Shown: positions 21,645-32,812 of the stretch, piece after piece
Layout: each line of letters begins with the position of its first letter
How positions within the stretch are numbered: the first letter of the stretch is position 1
From: Zoroaster sp. YZ-2022
Lineage: Eukaryota; Echinodermata; Asteroidea; Forcipulatida; Zoroasteridae
Direction: 5' to 3'
Assembly: GCA_029582265.1 (NCBI GenBank)
Contig: CM055830.1
Span: 33,273,172-33,337,171, forward strand
DNA: 64,000 nt
Notes under the pieces: model-generated
What the model saw: only the letters and a program-made list of their open reading frames with translations
What the model was told of the DNA's origin: nothing
Database searches by the model: none
Made by a program: the position numbers and the translations under genes

Positions 21645-22182
21645 AACAAAGATCTTATTTCCCAACTACTGAGGTAGAATTCATTGTACTGTATGATATA
21701 CGATTTCAGTCTCACTATTTGGGAAATAAGTCATCAAGGTCTTATTTCCCAACTACTGAGGTAGAATTCATTGTACTGTATGTTATACGATTTCGGACTC
21801 ACTATTTGGGAAACAAGCCATCAAAGATCTTATTTCCCAACTACTGAGGTAGAATTCTTTGTACTGTATGATATACGATTTCGGACTCACTATTTGGGAA
21901 ACAAGCCATCAAAGATCTTATTTCCCAACTACTGAGGTAGAATATGTTGTACTGTATTATATATGATTTCGGACTCACTATTTGGGAAATAAGCCATCAA
22001 AGATCATATTTCCCAACTACTGAGGTAGAATTTGTTGTACTGATTTCGGACTCAGTAATTGGGAAATAAGCCTTCAAAGATCTTATTTCCCAAATAATGA
22101 GGTAGAATTCTTTGTACTGTATGATATATGATTTCAGACTCACTGTTTGGGAAATAAGCCAACAAAGATCTCATTTCCCAAC
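21645..22182. repeat. 88-bp tandem repeat, each unit a foldback
   Basis: About six copies of a unit starting TCTTATTTCCCAACTACTGA and ending GACTCACTATTTGGGAAA. The ends of each unit (TTTCCCAA and TTGGGAAA) are inverted, so each could form a hairpin. Confidence 0.9.
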
Positions 22183-22260
22183 TAATTGTAGGATTATAAA
22201 TATGGTTTATAAATAATGAAAAACGGCAAAGTTGTGCAATTTTATGAAATTACATGAGAT

Positions 22261-22411
22261 CAGGCGCGTGTCCAAGGGGGGGGGGGTCCAGGGGGTCCGG
22301 ACACTCCCCTGCTCGCGCCCCCTGTACGCTCCGCGCCAACCGATGGTGGCGCTCCGCTTAGATAGTCTCAGGCCAGACCCCCCCCTGCTGAAAATCCTGG
22401 ACACGCCCCTG
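22261..22411. mobile_element. TIR element CAGGCGCGTGTCC ... GGACACGCCCCTG
   Basis: 151 bp with inverted ends, flanked on both sides by GAGAT (22256-22260 and 22412-22416), read as a 5-bp target duplication. GC-rich interior with no transposase. The ends resemble hAT-type MITEs, but the 5-bp duplication leaves the superfamily open. Confidence 0.7.
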
Positions 22412-22502
22412 GAGATCACCCTTTTCTATTAAGTAAACCATAAAAACAGCTAGGCCTATGAACACAAATCTATGGTTTACATGTAATTCAGCTAAAGTAA
22501 GC

Positions 22503-22660
22503 TTAAAGGGCCAGTATCATCACGATAAGAGCAGACTTTCAACAGGGCATGGAATTGGTATCCTAGTTTAAGATGAACACAACATTGACTGAAAACTATT
22601 GGATCATTTGTGCATCAGCAATGGTAATATTATCTTCTCATATGGGACAGTGGGGTATTA
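22503..22660 (+). mobile_element. Kolobok T2-like MITE, right half lost
   Basis: TTAAAGGGCCAGTATCATCA, CAACAGGGCATGGAATTGG, AGTTTAAGATGAACAC and TGCATCAGCAATGGTAATAT, then similarity ends. Confidence 0.75.
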
Positions 22661-23520
22661 TTATTTTGACAAGCGGTGCCCCATGTTTGCAATATTATTT
22701 GCCATGTCTTAAAATGGTTTCAATTTTAAGAGTACGCCAACAAAAACAAAAAAACCAATGGGCCCCTAATTAAGGTTGGCAATATTGTGCACGGTTGGCC
22801 GTCACAGTTGTATCACAGGTTGTAGTAAGTGAACACCCTTTCCCTGCCGAATATAGTTAGAGCGATACCTGGTTTAAGGCGAGCGCCCTCAAGCGTTATA
22901 ACAGAACCCACTGATTTGTTAACACCCTGTACTGGCCGATGAAAAGTTATTTCAACAACAATTTAAACATCACGTCAAATTTAAGTGCAATAACATTCAA
23001 CCTTGTAGAAATTTCTGTATAATTGTCAAACTGATAATTGGTCAAATAATTAGGAAAAAGGTGGTTTAAATTTTCATCTGTAGGCCTACCGCAAATAATT
23101 TCCTGTGTGAAACCATGACATCATTACAATGCGGACGGTTGGATTTCCTCGAAACATGACGTGCAAATAAAATATTCAACCCACATGAATCATGTTTTTC
23201 CATCCATTTACCTTTTATAACCAATGATTTATTTGGGTCCAAGACTCCCACGACAAGTTAAAAAAAAAAAAAGGACAAACAAATTAATAGGACTCCTAAC
23301 AGCGGTGGATACAGGGGGCGTGAAAATGTTTGGGTATGGCAGACATGAACAATGTTTCCCTGAAAAGCTGGTCAATAAAAGTGAATGGTTGGGAGGATAA
23401 ATATGACAACATTCCTCCTAGACTTGAACAGTCTTGAACCCTGAATTGAACAGGTGGCTTTATTTGTGTTTTATTGTGGACATGGAAATTTGGTGGGGCA
23501 GGCCTGTACAGGGCCGTCGC
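22661..23520. other. No gene recognised
   Basis: Unassigned sequence with a short poly-A run near 23260. No coding exon or known repeat seen on either strand. Confidence 0.4.
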
Positions 23521-23522
23521 AC

Positions 23523-23615
23523 CACCCCCCCCCCCCCCCCCGCGCATATTTATATATATATTTATATATATATATTTATATATATATATTTATATATATA
23601 TTTATATATATTTTT
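23523..23615. repeat. Poly-C run followed by (TA)n-rich microsatellite
   Basis: ACC(C)n near 23525-23540, then alternating TATATATTTATATATA units to about 23612. Short frames here are low-complexity artefacts. Confidence 0.9.
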
Positions 23616-23959
23616 GGTGAAATATCTAATTTCAAAGTATTTTCCCTCCATTCTATAAGGAAATTATCGATAGTTCAATAAAAAAATAAACATTTCAGGT
23701 ATATTGCCGGTAAAATTAAAGAAAACACGATCGGTACACCTTTTGAACAAAGAAAAACATTTATACAGGATATCCAAGACGTTTGTGGAAGTCCTTCGCG
23801 ACGGTTCAAAGAAAACGGCCACCGCTGGAGCGTCTTGATCCCAAGGCTATAACACATACGTCGTGGTAGCGACTATAATGCGCACTTTCTTGAGTTCGTT
23901 CCCGGCCAATATTAATTTTGAGCACTTGATAATTTGCATATAAAAAATTACGGTATTGA

Positions 23960-24210
23960 ATTCATTATGATAAAGATAACAATGCTGGCAAAACTGCTTC
24001 TATATGAGTGGGTTCTATTTTACTTGAAATCGTCACGATCAGAGTAGACTTCCAACAGCGCATGGAATCTTAGTTGAAGATGAACGCAGTGACTGATAAT
24101 TACTGGCTCATTTATGCAGCAGTAACGGTAATATGACCGAGTTAATCTTAAACTAGCACTCCGATTCCATGCCCTGTTGATCGTGACGATAAATTGTCCC
24201 TTTATTAATA
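23960..24210. mobile_element. 76-bp satellite monomer (single) and Kolobok T2-like MITE
   Basis: 23970-24020 contains TGGCAAAACTGCTTCTAT, the reverse of the 76-bp unit arrayed at 37460. From about 24027 to 24203 is a T2-like MITE with ATCGTCACGATCAGAG on the left and GATCGTGACGATAAATTGTCCC (19 of these bases match other copies) on the right. Confidence 0.7.
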
Positions 24211-26333
24211 AAAGCGAACATTTCTGACTGACGGCTCTGTGACGCAGCAGAAGAGTCGTTTAGAATGATCGATCATTCTGATTTCACGATTTGTTAATTA
24301 ATCAATACGCATGCCAGTCAACTCATCGCCCCTGGCAAACTTGCCCCTTTGTGAGGTGAGGATGTGGGTCAATGTTTTTGTTTTAGTTCAAATAAAAACA
24401 ATTTTTTGGTAACATTCAATTTAAGTTAGTTAATCACGAACAATACTTTTACACTTTTACTCGCGATGTTACATTGAGGTACGTAAGTGTGTGATTTAAC
24501 GGAAAGCAGTACATATACAAAATTACAAACGCTGTCCAATTTTCGACCCCAATCTGCTAATGTGATGCCTAAAGTCTAGTAACGATGACCAAATAAATTT
24601 AAATTTGAAGTTCATTATTTGTTAAAGAAATCCTTATAAAACCTGACTTTATAATACAAAAAAGGAAATGGTCACATGCACAAAAGTCGTGATTTTCCTC
24701 TAAATAAAATTTTAAATTTTAAATTCTAAAATTTAATGACATTACATTTGATCATATTTAATTGCGATAAATAGAGAATTAGTTGTTGCAAACCAGTACC
24801 TGACTCTGCTTCATGTATCCTCGTATTTTGTGTTCCTTTCACACCTGAATAACCTCTGTCCACTCTTGTGTTTAGCAAGTCTGTGTGCATGTCTGTGCAT
24901 CGTCCATTTTGAGAAAGAAGCTGCTTGGCTCGAAACGCAAGGCTAATGTATTTTGCATAATTAATTGCAGTTTATATTATTAGAATGACTGTTTCCCCAT
25001 TTCTCATTAAAAAATAATCATTCTAATTTAAAGTTGCTTTGGAAAATCCACACAATATTTTATTTCTTTTCTAACCACCCACCCAACCCCGCCCCGCCCC
25101 GCCCCGCCCCGCCCACGTGCTGTTCATCCCTTCTCCCAGCGCGGCACCTGTAAATAAATAATTCAACTAATTTTCTCTCCTCTAGATTGAATAATTCCGT
25201 GGCAAACGCACGGAAATTTCAACATTTGTCCACCTCCCTTTCAGCATAAATAATTTCTTTTCTTCAGTAGATTAAATTAACTGACAAAACTACCACAGGT
25301 AATTATGACGTCAGAAGGCCAATTAATTATTTGGGGCCGATCGTCAAAAATAGCTCGCAAATCCGTTTCTATGGGGAACGTGTACACAGCTAGTTGCACA
25401 CATAATCAAATGCACAACTAGTACTTAGTATAATATGCATTTAGAATAGATGCACAGGCCAGAGTACATGCATGGCACAATTATCAAAATGGCCTCTTCA
25501 GTAACCCGGACGAGCCGCGCAAAACCATATTCACGAACACTTGTAGGCCTTCAAACGACAACAGAATGTCACATTTGGAAGCAAGGTAAAGCTCATATAT
25601 ATTGTGGACTGTATTAACTTAATGGAGGGAATGTCACGGTTTTTCTTTGGAATTAAAACGTTTAAAACGGCGGAAGGTTATTTTTGTGTCATATTTTGAG
25701 AATGATATGGCTCGTGCGTAAACACCACAAGTGATAAGTAACCGACATGACAAATAAACACATATCGCATATTAAATATTTACTGTTTAGGCCGACTTTG
25801 CAAAATGAGATATCTATTATTATGAATTATCTAATAATACAGGAAAATTATGTATCATAACTTGAACATTTTCTTTTGATATACTGTGACAATTTATATA
25901 AATACTAGCAGTAGCATGTATTTGTTCTTGACAAGTATCAATTCTTCAAATTTGTTCTAATTGACATAAATTATGTGACCTGATCTTACAAATTGAGTCT
26001 GAAATAGCCGAAGCTAAATTTGTGTTACAGGTCCTTAAACAAACCATTTAATTGATTACAATTGTCACTTTATATCCCCCCAATAGTCATAATTCACCAA
26101 ATAACCATCAACATCCAAATTGAAGATGCTAATGTGCTTGTTTTATTGAGGTGAAAAAATCTTAAATTTACTAAAAATTCATTTTGTAGGATCCAGTCAT
26201 GGAGCCAACACAACATCAATGTACTTAGCAAATAATTTGTAAATTAATTCACTGTTTTGAAATTGTTTAGTTTCAGATAATTCCCGCAAATATTTATTAA
26301 CTCACTCACGGTTAGTGTTTTTCTCTGTTACAG
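24211..26333. other. TE-poor upstream region of the adenylyl cyclase gene
   Basis: This 2.1 kb carries none of the repeat families that fill the window, except a CCCCG run at 25084-25115. It is a plausible place for the promoter, non-coding first exon(s) and regulatory DNA. At 25489 an ATG in good context (CAAAATGGCC) opens 24 codons that end at a donor-like CAAG|GTAAAG (25575 region). If joined to the acceptor at 26333 that frame stops at once, so it would be an upstream ORF. This is speculative. Confidence 0.4.
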
Positions 26334-27483
26334 ACTGTGGATGTGATCAAAATTCACATTAGCAAGTCAATGAGAATTGTGTGCGTGTGTGTCTGGCAAC
26401 AGGCCATCTCCATCTAGTGTGTATAAGCATAAGAAGCAGTGACCAGCTGTCTTCATGTCAGCACAGAGCAACTCTGCCGAGCTGAACCCGAGCCAGTCGG
26501 CGCCGGGATCTGCTGCAAGTGGGAGCAGTCAGCAACGCACTGCATGGACAGAAGACGACGAAAAACAAGCACTCTGTGTAGAGAACAGCAACGAGAAGAA
26601 AAAGAAACAGCATATATTACGACACAAAGTTGAGGTGGGACTGGAGACTGGAGAGTTTGATCGAGCACCCTCGCCTTCGACGGGGGAAATAAACAGAACT
26701 ATGGCACCGGGGGGTACGGACAAGAACCCACAGAGGCCCGCGAGTGCCACATCTAGTAAAAGTCGGAAGTCGGCCTGGGATGAAACAAAAGAGAAGGATG
26801 CTGGCCTACCAGAGCAGGAGAAGAAAAACGCTAAGATGCGGCCGGGGAAGATTACGGCTGAGATGGGGAAGAACGGTGACGTGCAAGTGCGGTCCGTCGA
26901 ACTACAGGAAGTGAATGGCCACGGGATTCGGGAACTCGATGAACCCCGCCGCGACTCGTCCTGTATGGAATCAATCAAGGGGATTTCCAAAGTATTCAAA
27001 TCCAAGAAGTTTAAATCGCCGCAGCTCGAGACGCTGTACCAGCGTTATTTCTTTAGTCTGAACAAAAGCTCGTTGAGTAACCTTCTGATTCTCATCATTA
27101 TCATTCAAATCGTCATGATCGTCTTTCACTATGTTCCGGGGTTAACTTTGCCGGTTAAAGGGATTTTACTAGGATTTCTAATCATTGTGTTTTTCGTCAT
27201 GCTGGCCCTGTGCTACCGGAGTGCATTCAGCCAAGGTCAGCTCGGCATAGTTTGTTACATTGTGATCGTCGCGATGGCGGCAGTTACCATCATCGACGTT
27301 CTCGATGCATATCCACGTTCCGCCTCTAAAGGAGTTTGGACGACGCTTTTCTTCATTTATATGGTCTACACACTTTTACCGATCAGGATGCGAGTAGCTG
27401 TCATTAGTGGACTTTCATTCTCTGCCATTCATATAGTTTGCGCCATTGCCAAAAATTATCCAGACACGTTTCTATGGAAACAG
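26334..27483 (+). CDS. ADCY5: Adenylyl cyclase, ADCY5/6 type, first coding exon (partial gene)
   Basis: The exon has a strong acceptor (TTTTTCTCTGTTACAG, ending 26333), so at least one non-coding exon lies upstream. The ATG is at 26455, and the exon ends at CAG|GTGAGT (27483), phase 0, giving 343 aa. Residues 1-175 are a charged, low-complexity cytosolic N-terminus. From 180 the sequence matches the start of the first membrane block of ADCY5/6: FKSKKFKSPQLETLYQRYFF, then helices at about 208-227, 236-254, 263-282, 294-310 and 313-332. Between these are the family words PRSASKGVW and FFIYMVYTLLPIRMR. The sixth helix and both catalytic domains must be on later exons, which are not in the window. 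The full enzyme makes cAMP from ATP at the plasma membrane under G-protein control; ADCY5/6 are also inhibited by calcium. The reading frame after 27483 is intron. Whether the gene is orthologous to ADCY5, ADCY6 or their common ancestor cannot be decided here. Confidence 0.9.
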
Positions 27484-27696
27484 GTGAGTACTTTTTTTAT
27501 TTTGAAAAAAAACAAAACTAAATCTTTGTGTTTGTCAAGATTTTTTTTGGCAAAGATTGGTGATTTCAAATTTCCATTTCCAATGACTGCCCCTAAATGT
27601 CATCTGTTTCTACACTCTTTCTGGGAAAAAAAATATATACATGCAGTTTTTTTGTAAAATTTGGGAACTTTGAAAAATGTTCACAATTGGTTAACA

Positions 27697-27919
27697 TTAA
27701 AGGAACAATATCGTCACGATCAACAGGGCATGGAATCAGAGTGCTAGTTTACATTAATTCAGTGACTGAAAATAATACCTCACATGATAAGGTCATATTA
27801 CCATTGCTGCTGTATGAATGAGCCAGTATTTCCTGGTTACTGTGTTCATCTCAAACTAGAACATCAATTCCATGCCCTGTTGAAAGTCTGCTCTGATCGT
27901 GACGATATTGTCCCTTTAA
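27697..27919 (+). mobile_element. Kolobok T2-like palindromic MITE
   Basis: TTAAAGGAACAATATCGTCA to ATATTGTCCCTTTAA with the full family interior. Lies in the first cyclase intron of the window. Its right TTAA is shared with the next element. Confidence 0.9.
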
Positions 27920-28234
27920 CCCTCCTACTACTACAAGGGTCAAAATCAGTCAAAATGTTGATATACTTGCCAAGGTATATATCTAGTGCACTTAAAAGTC
28001 AAACACTGTCAAACCTTACGTGTAGTAAGTACATTTACAGGTCAAAATGAGTTGACTGTTTTTGACTGGTAAAAGCATTGTCTTGTATTGTTCAGGGTGG
28101 TTAAAATGACCGTAAAAACCAGTCAAAAATGCCCCTGTGTGCACATTTGGGTCATCAGTCAAAAACAGGCAGTTGACTGGTTTTGACCTCTGTAGCAACT
28201 TCCCACAAAAGTGCAGCTATAGTAGGAGGGTTAA
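27916..28234 (+). mobile_element. TTAACCCTCCTA-clan MITE, type F1, copy 2 (complete)
   Basis: TTAACCCTCCTACTACTACA to AGTAGGAGGGTTAA. The interior repeats a TTTTGACTGGT-like word in both orientations (TTTTTGACTGGTAAAAGC, AAAACCAGTCAAAAATG, GTTGACTGGTTTTGACC). No coding capacity. Confidence 0.9.
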
Positions 28235-28463
28235 TTATACTGTTTTAATTAAGTGATCCTGATGAACTTCTACATAACTTCTACATAATTATTAAATTCA
28301 TTAATTTATTTATTTAAAAAAGATATTTGTTGTTGTGGGTGGGGGGGGGGGGGAGGAGGAGATCCACTGGGCAATCTGCCCTTGACAAAGATTGTGTGGA
28401 GAGTGTGGGGGGGCAAACTACTACCCCCCACCCACAAAATGAACTCATTAAACTTTTGTGGAT

Positions 28464-28952
28464 TTAAAGGGACAGTATCAGTACGATCAGAGCAGACTTT
28501 CAACAGGGCATGGAATCAGTGTCCTAGTTTAATCAGTTCGCGTCGGAGGCCATGTATACACGCAATTTTTTTTTTGGACAGCGGATCGGAGAGCGTCTAA
28601 ACACGCCACAGGATTCTCGGGAATATTTGTATAGATTCCCGGTCGACGTGGCAACGAGCCATAAGCATACGGTGGAAGACGCGGTCTCCCCGGTCACGCT
28701 CTGGTGAGCACCATTGGTCGTGTTTGTGCGGTAAAAATAAACCCGCCACGGGGTTCGGAAAAACTTTTTTATTCCCGGTGCGAACTGGTTAAGATGAACA
28801 CAGTGACTGAAAATTACTGGCTTATTTATGCAGCAGAAACAGCAATAATGATCTTATCGTGTGGGATATTATTTTCAGTTACTGAGTTAAAATCTAAAAC
28901 TAGCACTACTCCGATTCCATGCCCTGTTGATCGTGACAATATTGTCCCTTTA
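28464..28952 (+). mobile_element. Kolobok T2-like MITE split by a nested MITE
   Basis: TTAAAGGGACAGTATCAGTA left, ATATTGTCCCTTTAA right. The sequence is interrupted at AGTTTAA|GATGAACAC by the element at 28529-28792. Other copies (22503, 1276) show the uninterrupted AGTTTAAGATGAAC. Confidence 0.9.
28529..28792 (+). mobile_element. TTAACCAGTTCGCG-family MITE, nested
   Basis: TTAATCAGTTCGCGTCGGAG to GGTGCGAACTGGTTAA. Interior words GCGGATCGGAGAGCGTCTAA, ACACGCCACAGGATTC, AATAAACCCGCCACGG. Other copies at 40774, 50692 and 60851 (reverse). TTAA on both sides. Confidence 0.9.
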
Positions 28953-29309
28953 AGTCTGTTGTCAACAGTAGCCTCAACGTAACATACTCAAGACAAAAAT
29001 TCCTTGGAAGCCAACATTTACACAACAGAGGCTTAAATTTACCTGTATTCATTCATTGACATACCATTTTTGTATGACATTTGCCATAATCTTTTATTGC
29101 TGAATAAGCTGTTTTTGCACAGTCTACATTATGAGTCACTTCAAGACAAAATGAACAGAAAATCGTTGAATTTTTCCATCCTTGTAGAAAAGCTCTCAAA
29201 AGATTAGACTTAAAAGTAAATAAAGAATTAACTGCTTACCAATGAACTGTAATGAAAAATAGTAATTAGTGGCCAGCCTTGCTTCGAACCTAGCAAGATC
29301 TTTTTTGTT

Positions 29310-29578
29310 TGTTTGCCAATCCGGTTTTTTTTGCCAACAGGGAACACCGTGATACGTGTGTACGTGGGGACCAAATTTCCAATATACAAAGTATGTGAAA
29401 AAGTCATTAAAACCACAGCACGGTAGGATTCCAATCGGTCCAGCAATTTTGGCTGCAATTGTTTCAGAGCAAAAAAAAAAAAGAAGAAAATTAAAAATGT
29501 CGACGCGCGGGTCTGACGCAATGCTCACAGAGACCAGAAACCAGAAACCAGAGACCTTTTTTTGGGCCTAATGGACAA
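29310..29578 (+). mobile_element. Family G repeat (CCAGAAACCAGAGAC end), copy 1
   Basis: Contains GTACGTGGGGACCAAATTTCC, ACAGCACGGTAGGATTCCAA, AGCAATTTTGGCTGCAATTG and the right end CCAGAAACCAGAGACC. The left end is missing. Other copies at 31135, 48490 (reverse), 53285 and 60155. Confidence 0.75.
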
Positions 29579-29667
29579 TATCATAACAATCATCAGGGTG
29601 TGGGCTGTCTTCCGACATACGAATTTCATAATTTAAGTTTTTTGTCCGTTGAACAACAATAATCTCT

Positions 29668-30022
29668 TTAACCCTCCTATAGGTTTAACAATCAAAGACA
29701 CTCAAAATTTGTATGTAACTCCCAAACCATTGACTTTGTGCAGTGCACTCAAATAAATGCAAGGAGATGTGGCTATGGGAGGACGTCAAACCAAAACCAC
29801 TCAAGTGTATGAGTCTGCTGCTAACTTATGCAGTACATACACAGCTCTGTGTGACTCTGCATATAACTTTATGTAGGACATACACAAGTGTGACTAACTC
29901 CAGCACTCTTAGAGAAAAATACACGTGTGAACAATTGGCAATGCAACCAAAAATACTCAAGTGACTGTCTGTGGGTGCGGTGCTTACTGGGCCAAATTTC
30001 AGCCTGGGCATAGGAAGGTTAA
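29668..30022 (+). mobile_element. TTAACCCTCCTA-clan MITE, type F5
   Basis: TTAACCCTCCTATAGGTTTA left and CATAGGAAGGTTAA right. The interior carries CAAAACCACTCAAGTGTATG and CAAAAATACTCAAGTGACTG. The termini match the clan but the interior is unlike F1-F4 except for a TTGAGTGG word. Confidence 0.75.
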
Positions 30023-30780
30023 AAACTCTATTTTGTGGGTCGTCTTAGGTTAAAAACATCCCACAATGCATGCAATTTGTACATAGGAACCTATCTTGTT
30101 TCCAGTACTTTTTAATCATCATGAGTGTATTTCAATGAAACAGGGAAACTACACACACACAAAAAAAGACATGCTTTTTGACAATGGTAAAAAAAAAAAT
30201 GAATAATGAAAAATTTTCCTTGTAAATTTGATAAGATTGGTTGATGAGAAGCTAATAATCCACTTGCATTGACCTTGAGAAGATAAGAAATCTTTAGTAT
30301 GTGTATAATGCACCTTACAATACATAATTTGTATACATGTACATGTATGTAAGTGGCTTCCAGAGCCACAATCTAGAGCAAGCTTAGTATCTACATGTGT
30401 ATTATCTAATACATGAACACAAGCTTGAAGATCGCCTAGTTACTCAACCAAAGAACTGATGGGGCAGACTCTCTTAATATCTCTATGTGTACTTACGCAC
30501 ACTTTGTTTGCCCCGGTGTTACCTTACACACCCTAATCGATAGCTAGGCTCTTCTTCAACAAATTGTCCGACTGGCCCCGGCTATTGTCAGCCATCTCCA
30601 TCTGAATCAATAAACTCAAGCCGCATCGTAAAAGACTTAACACCATGCCATGGAGACGGGAAAGACACAAAGATATGAACTATATGAGAGATTTAAAGTG
30701 ACTCGCTAGTACACAGATACAGAGGAAATTTTCCTGCACAGTGCTTACCTTAAAATCATTATAATAAAATAAATAAATAA
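30023..30780. other. No gene recognised
   Basis: Cyclase intron. AT-rich sequence with no assigned repeat and no supported exon. Confidence 0.4.
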
Positions 30781-31080
30781 AACTTAAATTTATATAGCGC
30801 ATATAGCAAAGGCCTCAATGCGCTTTACAACAGACCACACTCTAAGGGCACAAATTTAAGATGCAATAAGTAGCAGAATTTCATAGCATCAGATTAAAAA
30901 ACCACATCTTAAAAAGTACACATCTTACATCTACAAAACAAGTTTTAAAATTAAAAAATACATGAGATAAAAGAACAGAACTGATAACTGATAAAAATTC
31001 TGCAGACAATATACAGAACGGAACTGATAAAAAATCTGCAGACTATATACAGAACGGATTTTAAACACCATACGCATCTT
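30781..31080 (-). mobile_element. LINE or SINE 3' tail fragment, reverse orientation
   Basis: On the minus strand the fragment reads AAAGCGCATTGAGGCC, then CTATATGCGCTATATAAATT and an A/T-rich tetranucleotide tail. This resembles the window's SINE and LINE tails with different details. Confidence 0.5.
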
Positions 31081-31134
31081 TCATTGTCTGAAAGTAGGAA
31101 AAAATATCTTTTTTTAAGTCCTGCACTGTTGGAG

Positions 31135-31430
31135 CGGTGCTTTTTTCTTTTTGTTTTTTGGGAAATGCATACATGGTTATTGGAACCAGACCAAATTTCC
31201 CATACACAAAGTATGGTGGCTAAGAGAGGCCTCACAAATCAGACAAATGTTCATACCCCTATGTGAACAATACATTTAAAACACAGCATGGCAGAATTCC
31301 AATCAATCCAGCAATTTTGGCTGGAATTGGACATCTTATAAAAATAAAATAAAAGAAAACTAAAAAAGCATATATTCACGGGTCAGAGGCGACGCATGCG
31401 GAGACCATAAACTGGAGACCTTTTTTGGCC
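31135..31430 (+). mobile_element. Family G repeat, copy 2
   Basis: Contains ACCAAATTTCCCATACACAA, AAGAGAGGCCTCACAAATCA, CAGCATGGCAGAATTCCAAT and GGAGACCATAAACTGGAGAC in the family order. Confidence 0.75.
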
Positions 31431-31512
31431 TAATCACAGAGCAAAATTCTCCACAAAATTTACTTTTTGCTAATCAAAATTCAAGATTTGGTATAAAAAT
31501 TAGTAATTGTAA

Positions 31513-31887
31513 TTAACCCTCCTACTTCTGGTACCTTTTTCATACAAGTTGATCCACCATTTGAAACCATTCGCTTTTGTGGTTTTGAATGGTGAAATAA
31601 CTGTGTACAGTATTGATTTCCCCAAATGGTTTTGAATGGTAGGTCAGCTAATACAAAACCTTGTTTGGATCTTTCCAAATGGTAGTACAGCTAATACAAA
31701 ACCTTGTTTGGATACTTCTAAGTGGTGAATCAATGGACCCTCTATGCATTTGAATGGATTTGAATGGTAGTAAATCTTGCTACCAACACTGTTCAAATGG
31801 TATCACCAGGTGTGTACAAAACCAATGGGCATTTTGGTGAGTGGAAATTTTGAATGGTTTCAAATGGTCAAACAGTAGGAGGGTTAA
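31513..31887 (+). mobile_element. TTAACCCTCCTA-clan MITE, type F2
   Basis: TTAACCCTCCTACTTCTGG to AGTAGGAGGGTTAA. The interior has ten AATGGT words, eight forward and two inverted, mostly as TTTGAATGGT or CAAATGGT. It ends ATTTTGAATGGTTTCAAATG. The layout matches type F4 (50214-50534), where the word is AAAGGT. Confidence 0.9.
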
Positions 31888-31894
31888 TATAGGA

Positions 31895-32062
31895 TTTGAG
31901 GCATTGCATGGTGGAGATAGATGTTATTGAGTTCTATTTGGGCACACCATGTAATGATCTCTTCTTGGAAGAAGTGATGGCTCTAAGAAGAGCCGGTTGG
32001 TTTGTTCTCAACGTTTCGACTAGACTGCTCTCGTCATCGTCAGGAGACTGAAGAAAAGTGAA
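31895..32062 (-). mobile_element. Penelope-like element terminus with hammerhead-like core
   Basis: The minus strand at 32043-32013 reads CTGACGA, then a potential 6-bp stem with one mismatch (GACGAG with CTAGTC), then GAAAC followed by GTTGAG. CTGANGA, stem II and GAAA in this order is the conserved core of a hammerhead ribozyme; such motifs are known in Penelope-like retroelements. Homologous pieces lie at 57436 (reverse) and 58767 (forward). Confidence 0.6.
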
Positions 32063-32440
32063 GAGTGCAGTAGCTTTTATCTTGTGTTGGAGGATCTTCC
32101 TGTAGGTGGGAGCTGCTGTGATTGGTGCTCAGTGAAGTGTGTAATTAGTTATTGGTACTTTTGCACATCTTCAAGATCGTTTTTTTTGTTTTGTTTTGGG
32201 GGGGGGGGGGGGGGTTGGAGAGAATTGGCTTTTCTTACAATGCAAGATTCACTGTTGAAGATAATATATCATTTCATTATGTACTGCTGGAGGACAAGTG
32301 GGTTCTTGACTGGTGAGTGTCACATACCTGACTAATGCAGACCCATTATGGTCTTTCAAGTATCCATTATGAGCAGGTGTTTCTGTTCTGGGGCAATTTC
32401 ATCAAGCCCTGCTTACTCAGTGAGGAAGCATTGCATATGG

Positions 32441-32812
32441 AGTGCCATAGTCGATCGGTTTAGTGCATCGGATTTGTGTTCTGATGGCTGAGTCGTCAGA
32501 ATGTGGGTTCGAATCCCAACAGCGACCATGGTGCTTGTGTCCTTGAGCAAGACACTTTACCATAATTGCTTCTCTCCACCCAGGGGTAAATGGGTACCTG
32601 TGAGGGCAGAGTTGGTTGTTGTGTTTGATTAGCCCTGTATGCGCTGTAATGGCAGCAATTGAGCTGTACGTATACTCCCCAGGGAGCTGAGATGGTTTCG
32701 GGAATGATTTATGAGCCTGATGAGCAGGGGGTAATAATATAATGCGCCTTGAGTACCAGTTTGGTGGATACGTGCACTATATAAGTCCACATTATTATTA
32801 TTATTATTATTA
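32441..32812 (+). mobile_element. tRNA-derived SINE (GTGTCGTGGCCGAGCGG type), full length
   Basis: tRNA-like head (CATAGTCGATCGG, B box GGTTCGAATCCC), conserved body (GTCCTTGAGCAAGACACTTT, CTTCTCTCCACCCAGGGG, AAATGGGTACCTGTGAGGGC, CTCCCCAGGGAGCTGAGATG), and the 3' tail AATGCGCCTTGAGTACCAG ... GGTGGATACGTGCACTATAT ending (TTA)n. The body may be one of the conserved metazoan SINE core domains. Confidence 0.85.
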
